Shown: positions 46,116-54,601 of the stretch, one piece after another
Numbering within the stretch: the first letter of the stretch is position 1
Layout: every line of letters begins with the position of its first letter
NCBI GenBank assembly: GCA_965656875.1
Contig: CBFHMJ010000010.1
Span: 1 to 64,000 of the forward strand
Source: CBFHMJ01 sp965656875
GTDB lineage: Bacteria; Pseudomonadota; Gammaproteobacteria; Enterobacterales; Alteromonadaceae
DNA: 64,000 bases
Reading direction: 5' to 3'
Made by a program: the position numbers and the translations under genes
Notes under the pieces: generated by a model
What the model was told of the DNA's origin: nothing
Database searches by the model: none
The model's input: the letters and a program-made list of their open reading frames with translations, nothing else

Positions 46116-48611
46116 TTATTTACCCGTCAGGGTAACGGTCGTTCCCTGTAGCTCGTTGTTATCAAATTGCATGTTGATCAGTTCATTGCTCGACATCAGT
46201 GCAATGAAATCGTCATAGTGTTTGCTCAGTGCATTACCTGACTGACCTGAGTTAGAAATAAAGCCGTTTTCAGCCGGTTTTCCTAAATCCACTACCTGAC
46301 GATAGGTCGGGCCAAATACCTGAACGTATCCATCGTCTTTTGAGAAAGATGCTGGGGAAACATTCAGCGTAAACTCGTTACCACCATTACCAACTTCACG
46401 ATTAAAGACTTCTTTCAGTACGTCGGTATCTTTGAAAATGCCGTGCTTCATTTGCAGAGGATGCGCATCCTGCCAACGCCAGCGATGGATATCTTTACCC
46501 AGTAACATCACTAACTCATCCATTGCTTTGGTTAGCGCAATCTGACCTAAATCGTTACATGTCTCTACAACTTCAGTTGTTGTGGTGTCACACCATGCCG
46601 ACATGTCGCCACTAATCGCACGTTTGATAAAACGAGGATTTAATCGGTTGGTCGCCATACCCAGTAATGCAGTTCTTGATGCACTCAGGTGCTGATTACC
46701 CATGACTTCGTCTTTTACCAGTAAGCTGTTGAAATGGTTTAACCATGCGTTGTATATGGCAGGTGCGATAGAATCTTTTGTGTTATCACCATTCCACGCT
46801 TTTAACTCAGTCAGCGCGTAAGTTTCATCATCATTCTTCGGTGTTAGTGAAGTAATAAAGTCCAGTAATTCCACGGCTTGCAGGCTTAACACATCGCCTT
46901 GTAACTGACGGAAATCGTCTGTTGTTAACTTATGATTCTGTTGAATTTTTTCTGCAAGAAACTGTTCGATACGCTCGGCGCGGTAGCCCGGCGCCCAGTC
47001 AGTTGAAATGGTGTGAGGATATGCATCTGCATGGTTTTTGTTGTTCGCCTGAACAATATAACCAGATGCAGGATTTACATCATGCGGTAACTGATCGAAC
47101 GGGATATATTCGTTCCAGTCCCAGTTTGAAACCCAGCCTGGTGCTGGTAATACGCCGGTACGTCCATGACGAACGGGTAATTTTGCGGCTGTAAAGCGAG
47201 CGATATTCCCTTCATTATCTGCAACCAGGTAATTAACGGCCGGATTTTCAAAATCAACCAACCCTTTACGGAACTCTTCCACGGAGTCGGCATAGTTTGT
47301 ATTCAGCATCGCATCAAATGTTTTATCTTTGGCATGCAGTGCTGTCCAGGCCAGTGATACCGGGTCCTGACTAAAGCTCATTACATCTGAAATAACCGGA
47401 CCACGGTGTGTCAGGCGAACTGACCACTTAACTGGTTTAATATTGCTGCGAAGTGCCGCCGGGAATTCAGGTTTGATTCTAAATTCTTCTTTAATCACTT
47501 CCATGTCATGCCATTTACCATCTACTTCATACTGGTTATCGTTGTTAGGATTAATACGTTCAATATATAAATCCTGAACATCACCAGTTAACGCAGTGAT
47601 ACCCCAGCTGGTATTCTCAGTTCGACCAATCATCACGATTGGCGCTCCAGGAATCGTTGCTCCCGCAACATGAAGTTTGTCACCTTTAATATCAGCCAGA
47701 TACCACAACGACGGCATTTCCATCGTCAAATGTGGATCAGACGCGACCATCGGTTTTCCGCTGGCTGTTAATCCGCCAGAAACAACCCAGGCATTACTAC
47801 CTAATGCAGTGCCTGCTTTTGCCATTTCCTGATTAACCAGAGGCAAGAATGGGAAATTAATAAGTTGGCCATCGACCGTTTTTACTTGTTGTTGTGCAAT
47901 GTCTTTGTCCAGTAACGACAGCATTTCAACCGTGTCACTCACTGCATCACTGTTAACACCCACTTTATGTGGAAAAAGCTGGACCAGTTTTTCCTGACCA
48001 ACTTGCTTTAATAAGGCATTAGTCGCCAATTCAGATAAGTAGTTTTTAGCCAAACTTAGCTGTAACAACTTGATAACGACCAGTGTATCTTCGGCTTTCC
48101 ACGGTTCCGGTGTTAAATCACTAACATAGTATTCAGCCGGTAACGGATGTCCTTCCGCTATCCACGCATTAACACCTTTAGCATAAGCGTCAATCGTCGC
48201 TTTAGATTCAGGGTTTAAATACTGAACATTCGCTTTAGCATAACGATAAATACCCAGTGTTCTCATGAAGATATCATCAGCAAGATATTGCTGACCGTAG
48301 AGTTCACTCAGACGCCCCTGGCCTCTTAATCTTGCTGCTTCCATCTGCCACAAACGTTCTTTCGCATGCATATAGCCAAGTGTGAAGTAAGCGTCTTTGT
48401 CGTTGGATGCGTTGATATGAGGGATTGCTGAAGCGTCGATTGTTAAGGTTACATTGCCGGTTAAACCGCTAATGACCTGGCGGTCATTAGTGAATGAATC
48501 ATCACTGGTTAAATGAAGGTAAACCCAGATAACAGTAATCATTATTGGAGGTACTATGAAAATTATGAATCTTGATAGCAACGGAAACTGTTGAATGAGT
48601 CTACTAAACAT
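46116..48611 (-). CDS. Penicillin-amidase family (S45, Ntn-hydrolase) acylase, probable periplasmic peptide-maturation enzyme
   Basis: 831 residues. One N-terminal hydrophobic helix (FIIFIVPPIMITVIWVYL, about 15-32) looks like a membrane anchor or uncleaved signal, placing the enzyme in the periplasm. The alpha-chain region (about 35-271) has the family's YMHAKERLWQME. The autocleavage site is GSNAW, with Gly271-Ser272; Ser272 would become the N-terminal nucleophile of the beta chain. SDPHLTMEMPSLWY, SWGITALTGD and YIVQANNKN are typical beta-chain motifs. Relatives include penicillin acylases, acyl-homoserine-lactone acylases and PvdQ, which removes the fatty acid from a pyoverdine precursor. 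Next to a PvdE/SyrD-type exporter, the likely job is removal of an N-acyl group from the exported peptide; quorum-signal degradation is the alternative. It is the first gene after the large non-coding stretch, so the promoter of this block should lie just upstream. Confidence 0.9.
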   Translation of the reverse strand: MFSRLIQQFPLLSRFIIFIVPPIMITVIWVYLHLTSDDSFTNDRQVISGLTGNVTLTIDASAIPHINASNDKDAYFTLGYMHAKERLWQMEAARLRGQGRLSELYGQQYLADDIFMRTLGIYRYAKANVQYLNPESKATIDAYAKGVNAWIAEGHPLPAEYYVSDLTPEPWKAEDTLVVIKLLQLSLAKNYLSELATNALLKQVGQEKLVQLFPHKVGVNSDAVSDTVEMLSLLDKDIAQQQVKTVDGQLINFPFLPLVNQEMAKAGTALGSNAWVVSGGLTASGKPMVASDPHLTMEMPSLWYLADIKGDKLHVAGATIPGAPIVMIGRTENTSWGITALTGDVQDLYIERINPNNDNQYEVDGKWHDMEVIKEEFRIKPEFPAALRSNIKPVKWSVRLTHRGPVISDVMSFSQDPVSLAWTALHAKDKTFDAMLNTNYADSVEEFRKGLVDFENPAVNYLVADNEGNIARFTAAKLPVRHGRTGVLPAPGWVSNWDWNEYIPFDQLPHDVNPASGYIVQANNKNHADAYPHTISTDWAPGYRAERIEQFLAEKIQQNHKLTTDDFRQLQGDVLSLQAVELLDFITSLTPKNDDETYALTELKAWNGDNTKDSIAPAIYNAWLNHFNSLLVKDEVMGNQHLSASRTALLGMATNRLNPRFIKRAISGDMSAWCDTTTTEVVETCNDLGQIALTKAMDELVMLLGKDIHRWRWQDAHPLQMKHGIFKDTDVLKEVFNREVGNGGNEFTLNVSPASFSKDDGYVQVFGPTYRQVVDLGKPAENGFISNSGQSGNALSKHYDDFIALMSSNELINMQFDNNELQGTTVTLTGK

Positions 48612-49977
48612 GATTACTGTCCATATCTGAATATTGCAATTGTTAATTTTGACTAATAAAAAATGACATTTATTAATTTATTTATATTTTGTTAAGAGTG
48701 GCACACGCAAAGTTAAAAATAAAACCTTTATTAAAGAATTAATATTAACTTATTAAAATTTAACCACTCGTAATTGTTTAAGTATATTTAATGTATAAAA
48801 GCCGCCTTTATCACATGCGAACAACATTTTTTACTTAACATTGATCTTAAAATATCACCCCAGCATTCATCCGTTCACAAACCAGCCAAAAATAACAAAC
48901 AGAGTTTCCATAACAGTCTCTGAATTATTCTTAACGTATCTGATGTATAGTTTACAGAAGAATGTTAATGCTACCTAAGGTAAACATTAATCGTATTCTG
49001 TCATATTTGAGAACGTAAATCATACATTTATTTATCAATTATTATCTTTTTCCATTACAAATACATAAAAGATAACATTTTAGAATCAATAATGAATATA
49101 GAAATCCCGTTTTAACAGGGCTTTAGTGGGTTATTACGATGAAAATTAGCCAGTTGTTCTACACGTTTTTACGTATAAATATGTAAATATTTGCGCCAGA
49201 TCAATTTACAAATGCAGGTTATTGGTGGTTATTTGTAATAAGTCTCTATATTTGTATGTTTTATAGAAATTTAACAAACTCATAATTTTGTAATTATTAT
49301 GGGTATATCAAAAAGTAACAATCAATAACTTTGTTAAATTTTTTTGTCATAGAACGATTACCTCATAGAGGGATACCAGGATGACATGATGCATATGTAT
49401 TAGTGACAAAATATCGCTTCAAGTTCCCATTAAGATACATTTGTGTGAATAATGGAAATCGATGTTTGTTGACTGCAATGCTGCTCAAACAAGATACATA
49501 ACAGAAAGTTCATTTTTTCTAAATTATGATGATGAAATGCTACTCTGGATACTTGATGAGAACGTGTTAGCCTTTGCGTGTGAACGGAAAACGCTTACTG
49601 GCCTTTCTGCTGCATTTTAACCATTCAGGTAAGAGATCAACTGGATAGAAGTAGCATGGCTATCGGCGAGTCTTAAGCAAGCCTTGTAAAGTAGCAGATG
49701 TGACTTAGTGCCTGATTCAATGTTTATCTATTGCTAGATGAGCTAAGGGAAAGATCACATGAACTATTGGCATGATAGCGTGAACACATTAATTCAGATG
49801 ACAATTGAAGGCTATTCAACGAAAGTATCGAAGACTATAACATTTCATTGATAGCATTAGCTGGCGGATTTATTTTTGCAAGTTGAGGCGTTGAGATGTG
49901 ACGCAAACAGATTCAGAACAACCCGATACACACCACATCCACAAACTCACATCATTAATCAATTTTAATTATTTATC
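48612..49977. other. AT-rich intergenic region without a convincing gene
   Basis: 1366 bp upstream of the acylase and downstream of the HDOD gene. Much of it is strongly AT-rich, especially 48640-48800 and 49000-49350. It should contain the promoter of the acylase-to-adaptor block, but I cannot point to a reliable -10/-35 pair, and I see no Fur-box-like palindrome. The only open frame of any size is a 52-codon plus-strand one at 49462-49620 with a weak ribosome site. No intact transposase or RNA gene is recognised. Confidence 0.6.
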
Positions 49978-51090
49978 CTACTGGATTTTAAATTCCTTGA
50001 TACTGGCAACCCACTCTTTAGCTTCATCGCTGACTAAATTATCCAAAAACTGTTCACGAGCTTCTTCAACTGTCAGTCTGGATGCTTTTAACAATGACAT
50101 AACTTCACTGATGTAATTGGCTTCCCAAATTAATAACGCCATAAAGTTATGCTTAGCCATCGCATGTCGGTGACCTGGTGTTTTCATTTTAATTTGCATC
50201 CCAATTGCTAAAACAATTGGATCAGGCAATTGCCAAAACTTCGCAATAGTAAACGTCAGCCGCTCATGGTATTTCGCGATCAGGTTTTTGAAGGCCAATG
50301 ATCCAGGTGTTGCATTAGGATCAACATGACTGAAGGCATCAAGCAGAAGCTGAAAAATAATCATCTTACCCAGATTTACAATTAACCCCACAAAATAAGC
50401 CGTGGAGTCATCTTGTATCTGGTTAGATCGTTGAGCAAGGTGAGTTGCTATGGTGGCAGTCTGCAAAGCATGCTTCCAGATTTTGTCACCAAAATGTCTG
50501 AAATATACATTGCTTACAGGTGAAAAGTTTCGAATATAACTCTGTATAACACCATCCATCATTCCTTTAGCACCCATCACCATGAATGCCGATTTTAGAT
50601 CGGTGATTTCTTTCTCATTGCGTTTATATAAAGCAGAGTTCGCTAACTTAATGACATCAGCCGCCATTGCGGGTTCGCGTTCAATAACAACCAGAAGCTG
50701 ATTAATATCGAAGTCATCTTGTTTTAATTGCGCCATCAAAGTTGTCACGGAACCTGGCATAACAGGGAGTTCTTTTAATAAACTCGCTGGAGAGTTCAAC
50801 AATGTTTCTATTTTCTTACTAATAAACTCGCCGATTGGATCAGACTGAATGGACTCGTCAGTTTCACCAAATAGATAGCTGAAAAATGCATTTTCCCGAC
50901 TTGTACATAAATTAACAATTTGATGATGAACAACGCCACGCTCACCTTTAACCAGTTCAGGGCCTTTTGCCTGGGCAATTTTTTCCTCGTCATCCCCAGT
51001 ATCTCTTGTTCGTTCAAAATACTCATAGTCGGGAATAACCTTGTCATCATACCGTGCTGGAAACACTTTTTTTAACAACCGCCTGAACAA
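49978..51090 (-). CDS. HDOD-domain protein
   Basis: 370 residues. The central HDOD region (about 100-300) includes LPVMPGSVTTLM, VIEREPAMAADVIKLANSA, DLKSAFMVMGAKGM, KHALQTATIATHLAQ and VGLIVNLGKMI, the usual HDOD landmarks. HDOD domains resemble HD phosphohydrolases but normally lack catalysis and act in signalling. The N-terminal 95 residues are charged and unassigned. The start is TTG at 51090, supported by AGGAG 7 nt upstream. There is no link in sequence to peptide biosynthesis; it may be an ordinary housekeeping or signalling gene caught between parts of the cluster. Confidence 0.85.
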   Translation of the reverse strand: MFRRLLKKVFPARYDDKVIPDYEYFERTRDTGDDEEKIAQAKGPELVKGERGVVHHQIVNLCTSRENAFFSYLFGETDESIQSDPIGEFISKKIETLLNSPASLLKELPVMPGSVTTLMAQLKQDDFDINQLLVVIEREPAMAADVIKLANSALYKRNEKEITDLKSAFMVMGAKGMMDGVIQSYIRNFSPVSNVYFRHFGDKIWKHALQTATIATHLAQRSNQIQDDSTAYFVGLIVNLGKMIIFQLLLDAFSHVDPNATPGSLAFKNLIAKYHERLTFTIAKFWQLPDPIVLAIGMQIKMKTPGHRHAMAKHNFMALLIWEANYISEVMSLLKASRLTVEEAREQFLDNLVSDEAKEWVASIKEFKIQ

Positions 51091-51342
51091 TCAAAATCTC
51101 CTATTTTTTAGCGCTGTTGATTTAGTCAACACATACAGACATTAGCGTTGGAACGAGCGGCATTGTACGCGTTCCTTTATAAGAATGCTGCGTTATTTAT
51201 TATGAAGATAGATTATTCAATAAACTCTGAACAGGAGAGTTGCACAGGATCAAACATATTTTGAAGTGAAAGAGCCATCACCTGGTTTTTAGTCACTCAG
51301 ATGATGGATTGATTTTGTATAAAATACAGCAAAAGGAAGGGA

Positions 51343-52440
51343 TTACTTATTACATACCGCGAACAATGAATCTAGCGTTTCAGCTCTAAAAATCTCATCT
51401 ATCATACAATTTCTTTGTTCAATAGTTAAAGCGTTTAATTTATCAGTAACCTGATGAGGTAGTACGTCAACTTCAAAAAATCGGGCATTGATTAGTTTAG
51501 ATAGTATTTCAATCTGATTTTGAATCAAACCGTCCTCACGAGCTTGCTTTTCAATATCAGATTGCTGTGAGGTAAGTTGTCTAAACTTTGCTTCTATTTC
51601 CTGGGTTTTAATATCTATTTCCTGAGTTTTAATATCTACTTCCCGGCGTTTATCATCAATAACTTGCTGCATTTCCGCCATTTCATCCCGGAATTGTTGC
51701 TCCCAGGTTTTACGTTCTGACAACATTTGACGTACTCCAATTAAATTATCCACGAGTTCAACCGGGCTTTCGACTTGCTTACTCATTGCCCAGGATAATC
51801 GATGAGCAAGTGCCCTTTCTAAACCAGGCGCTTGTACAACAGGTAATAATCTTTCAAATTGCAATTCTACTGCTATCATCTCATCAGCAGATCTAGCTTG
51901 CTCTGTTAAAAATAGCGTAGCAATCAGATTATTTTCTTTCCATAAGGATTCTGATTTAAATCGTTGCTCATCAATTAGTTTGTAAGAAAAATCTGGTTGA
52001 TAGTCTATTAAAAAAGAGGGGGCGTTGACAATATCAGCGACTGTTAGTGCGGCATCCCAGGGACGATCTCCCGAATATATAACTATTGGAAAAATCGCTG
52101 GTAGCTTATCTGATGGTCTAAGTTTATTTTGTTTGATTAAATCTTGCCAAAGCAAACTATGGTAACTCAGCATTCTTATAGCCATCCATCCGTCTACTGA
52201 AGACTGAAACTCAATCATCAAATAAACATATAGCCAGTCGTTCTGACACTTTAATCGCCAAATAACATCACTCCGTCTAGAGTGTTGTTTATCGGATAAA
52301 AATTCGGCATTTACCTTTTCCAGTGTAGAAAAGTCAAGAGTTGAAGGTTCAACGTCATCATTAAGAAATCGTTCAATAAGCTGTTGAACAATAATAGGGA
52401 ATGAGAAAATATCTTTGTAAGAAGTATCGTGAATATTCAT
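51343..52440 (-). CDS. Rpn-family recombination-promoting nuclease / PD-(D/E)XK putative transposase
   Basis: About 365 residues. The N-terminal half matches the Rpn/transposase_31 pattern: HDTSYKDIFSFP, SRRSDVIWRLK with a conserved Asp, then YLMIEFQSSVDGWMAIRML (the E-x-Q part of a PD-(D/E)XK site) and AIFPIVIYSGDRPWD. The C-terminal half is a charged, probably coiled-coil region containing a short heptad repeat (DIKTQEI twice). Family members are nucleases that raise RecA-independent recombination and are often multicopy. ATG 52440 is chosen over the start at 52464 because AAGGA lies 7-8 nt upstream and the conserved region begins at once. It separates AsnB from the rest of the cluster and may be a late arrival. 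Confidence 0.85.
   Translation of the reverse strand: MNIHDTSYKDIFSFPIIVQQLIERFLNDDVEPSTLDFSTLEKVNAEFLSDKQHSRRSDVIWRLKCQNDWLYVYLMIEFQSSVDGWMAIRMLSYHSLLWQDLIKQNKLRPSDKLPAIFPIVIYSGDRPWDAALTVADIVNAPSFLIDYQPDFSYKLIDEQRFKSESLWKENNLIATLFLTEQARSADEMIAVELQFERLLPVVQAPGLERALAHRLSWAMSKQVESPVELVDNLIGVRQMLSERKTWEQQFRDEMAEMQQVIDDKRREVDIKTQEIDIKTQEIEAKFRQLTSQQSDIEKQAREDGLIQNQIEILSKLINARFFEVDVLPHQVTDKLNALTIEQRNCMIDEIFRAETLDSLFAVCNK
51593..51643 (-). repeat. Near-perfect 21-bp tandem repeat in the Rpn gene
   Basis: About two and a half units of a 21-bp repeat encode the heptads VDIKTQE, IDIKTQE and the start of IEAKFRQ in the coiled-coil part. Boundaries are approximate. Seven-residue periodicity preserves both the frame and the coil register. 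Confidence 0.7.
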
Positions 52441-52543
52441 GCAGGCTTCCTTAATCCATTGCAAAAAGTTCCATATTCGGCATGTACTATATTTGATACA
52501 AAAGCAATTTTAAACCTTAATTCAGAAACAATTAAACCATTAC

Positions 52544-52561
52544 TCGGACTTCCCTGTCCGA
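52544..52561 (-). other. Hairpin after asparagine synthetase gene
   Basis: 6-bp inverted repeat, TCGGAC (52544-52549) and GTCCGA (52556-52561), with a 6-nt loop, 16 nt beyond the asnB stop. GTAATGGTTTAATT follows on the minus strand; termination strength is uncertain. Confidence 0.4.
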
Positions 52562-52577
52562 ATACTCACATAACAGC

Positions 52578-54455
52578 CTACACGCCAGTCATGCCAAACT
52601 CGTCCAAAAACAGGCCAAAGGTGATAACAATAATCAAAAAGTCGTTATCAAACGGCAAGTTCAGTTTAAAGTCTGGTTGGGCATATTGCTGAGTCAGACG
52701 AACAATTTCATCCGGGTCAAATACGCCCTGACGCTTAATGGTGTCATACGCCAGTATGTCATTGATCCATTCTCTGTTCTTCTTAACCAGTGCATCACTA
52801 CCCTGAGCAACGAAACTGAATTTTTCACGATGAAGAATTTCCTGCGGTAGCCATTTATCAGCGACTTTTTTCAGGATGTATTTCTCAATGTTATCTTTCA
52901 GTTTCAGGTGTGGTGGGATTGTCTTGATAAAATCAATAACATCCTTATCCAGGAACGGGAAACGCCCTTCTACAGAGTTAGCCATAAGCATTCTGTCACC
53001 GTGATCAGCAATCAAATGGTCAGATAACCGTAATTTGAAATCCAGGTATGAACGTTGATGAATGGTATTACGATTCTTCAACTTGCTCTTATCAACCAGT
53101 GGATGATTTAAACAGAAAAACGACTGATACTGATCCCGTAATCCGTTTGAATATAACGCCAGCTTATCTTTCGAAAAACCGTGATAATCCTTTTCATAAA
53201 TGAAGCGTGACTCGCCCCACAAATGATCCCGGACTTTATTTTCCAGCGCTGTTTCCAAACCCGGCGCTTGTTCTTCATGTTTACGTTGTTCATCGAAGCG
53301 ATAGCCAACATAACCCGCTAATAGCTCATCTGCGCCCTCACCGCTCAGCACAACCCGGATTTTCTCATTAGCCGTTAACTCAGACAGATACTCAGAGGCA
53401 GTATTGTAAGACTCTTTTAACGGTTGTTCTGAGTGATAGACCGCTTTACGTAATCGTTGATCAATAGCATCCGGATCAAACGCACCAACGTGATGAATTG
53501 AATTTACTTTATCAGCCATCATGAGCTGATATTTACTTTCATCAAATGCCTGATCGGTAAAATTGATAGAAAAAGAATGACGACGATTGCCCGGCGATAA
53601 CTCAGCAATTTTGGCGGCTACCAATGATGAGTCCAAACCACCACTCAGGTAAAAACCAACAGGTACATCTGAACGTAATCGGATATCAATCGCCCGATCT
53701 AACAACTGGTCCAGCTTTTCAATGTAGTAATCTTCGTCTTTTTGATAATCGATTTCGCCTTCTTGCGGATACGTCACATCCCAGTATTCTTCGTTATTAA
53801 CCACACCATTTTTAATTAATAAACGATGTCCGGCTTCCATCGTGTGAATGTTCTTAAACATCGTGCGCGGTGCAATCAAACCAGGAAATGTCATGATTTG
53901 ATCCAGACCCGTTAAATCGACTTCACGCTCAACTAATGGATGTTCTATGATAGTTTTAATCTCAGAACCAAATACTAGGATTCCGTCTACGATGGTGTAA
54001 TACAGCGGACAAATGCCCACATGATCACGCGCCATTAGTAGCTGGTCATTAACCTTGTCATACAAGGCAAACGCAAACTGACCATTCAGTTTGTTAATGA
54101 ATGATGGACCATATTCCTGATACAAGGGGATAATCACTTCAACATCAACATTCGATGAAAAGTGATAGCCCTTTTCAATCATTTCCTGACGTAACTCGAT
54201 GTAATTAAAAATCTCACCATTACAAACCAGTACCAGGTTACCATCAGTACTGAACAATGGCTGATTACCACCCGCCAGATCGATAATCGCTAACCGTCGG
54301 AAACCAAATCCCAGGTTTTCCTGAATGTAATATCCGTCAGAATCTGGTCCACGGTGATACATTTTGTCGGCCATTTTTTCTAAATCGCCGCGAACATTCA
54401 TACCAGTCAGTTTGCCGGTATTGTGTAAATCATATACACCTACTATTCCACACAC
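52578..54455 (-). CDS. asnB: Asparagine synthase, glutamine-hydrolysing
   Basis: 625 residues, the normal length for class B asparagine synthetases. It begins MCGIVGVYD, with Cys2 as the N-terminal nucleophile of the glutaminase domain. RGPDSDG and NGEIFNY follow, and the synthetase domain has the ATP pyrophosphatase loop SGGLDSS (about 268-274). The start is GTG at 54455, the only choice that leaves Cys at position 2; AGAGGA lies about 8 nt upstream. The reaction is aspartate + glutamine + ATP to asparagine + glutamate + AMP + PPi. It lies 146 nt after an NRPS gene, and the hybrid synthetase has an Asn-type A domain, so it probably supplies Asn to the assembly line. Some members of this family instead amidate peptides or close rings, which cannot be excluded. 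Confidence 0.92.
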   Translation of the reverse strand: MCGIVGVYDLHNTGKLTGMNVRGDLEKMADKMYHRGPDSDGYYIQENLGFGFRRLAIIDLAGGNQPLFSTDGNLVLVCNGEIFNYIELRQEMIEKGYHFSSNVDVEVIIPLYQEYGPSFINKLNGQFAFALYDKVNDQLLMARDHVGICPLYYTIVDGILVFGSEIKTIIEHPLVEREVDLTGLDQIMTFPGLIAPRTMFKNIHTMEAGHRLLIKNGVVNNEEYWDVTYPQEGEIDYQKDEDYYIEKLDQLLDRAIDIRLRSDVPVGFYLSGGLDSSLVAAKIAELSPGNRRHSFSINFTDQAFDESKYQLMMADKVNSIHHVGAFDPDAIDQRLRKAVYHSEQPLKESYNTASEYLSELTANEKIRVVLSGEGADELLAGYVGYRFDEQRKHEEQAPGLETALENKVRDHLWGESRFIYEKDYHGFSKDKLALYSNGLRDQYQSFFCLNHPLVDKSKLKNRNTIHQRSYLDFKLRLSDHLIADHGDRMLMANSVEGRFPFLDKDVIDFIKTIPPHLKLKDNIEKYILKKVADKWLPQEILHREKFSFVAQGSDALVKKNREWINDILAYDTIKRQGVFDPDEIVRLTQQYAQPDFKLNLPFDNDFLIIVITFGLFLDEFGMTGV

Positions 54456-54543
54456 AGCGCATTCCTCTTATTCATATTATGTTGTAGCTCCCTGAATCCA
54501 GGCGACTTTCGCCGTCATTCCTTCGTGCTAATTCGGTTAAAAC

Positions 54544-54574
54544 GCTGGCCTGTCTTATTTTCAGACAGGCCAGC
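54544..54574 (-). other. Long hairpin after the first NRPS gene
   Basis: Perfect 12-bp inverted repeat, GCTGGCCTGTCT (54544-54555) and AGACAGGCCAGC (54563-54574), with a 7-nt loop, 27 nt after the NRPS stop. It is followed on the minus strand by GTTTTAACC, a short U-run. It could be a leaky terminator ahead of asnB. Confidence 0.6.
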
Positions 54575-54601
54575 AGTCATTGTTTTTCAGGGTTTATGGC
54601 C

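Noticed and set aside
49462..49620. 52-codon plus-strand open frame starting MFVDCNAAQ in the large intergenic region
   Set aside because: Weak ribosome site, no recognisable domain, AT-rich surroundings and opposite orientation to all confident genes; could be chance.
48612..49977. Fur box or siderophore regulation
   Set aside because: The pyoverdine-like transport genes prompted a search by eye, but I found no 19-bp GATAATGATAATCATTATC-like palindrome.
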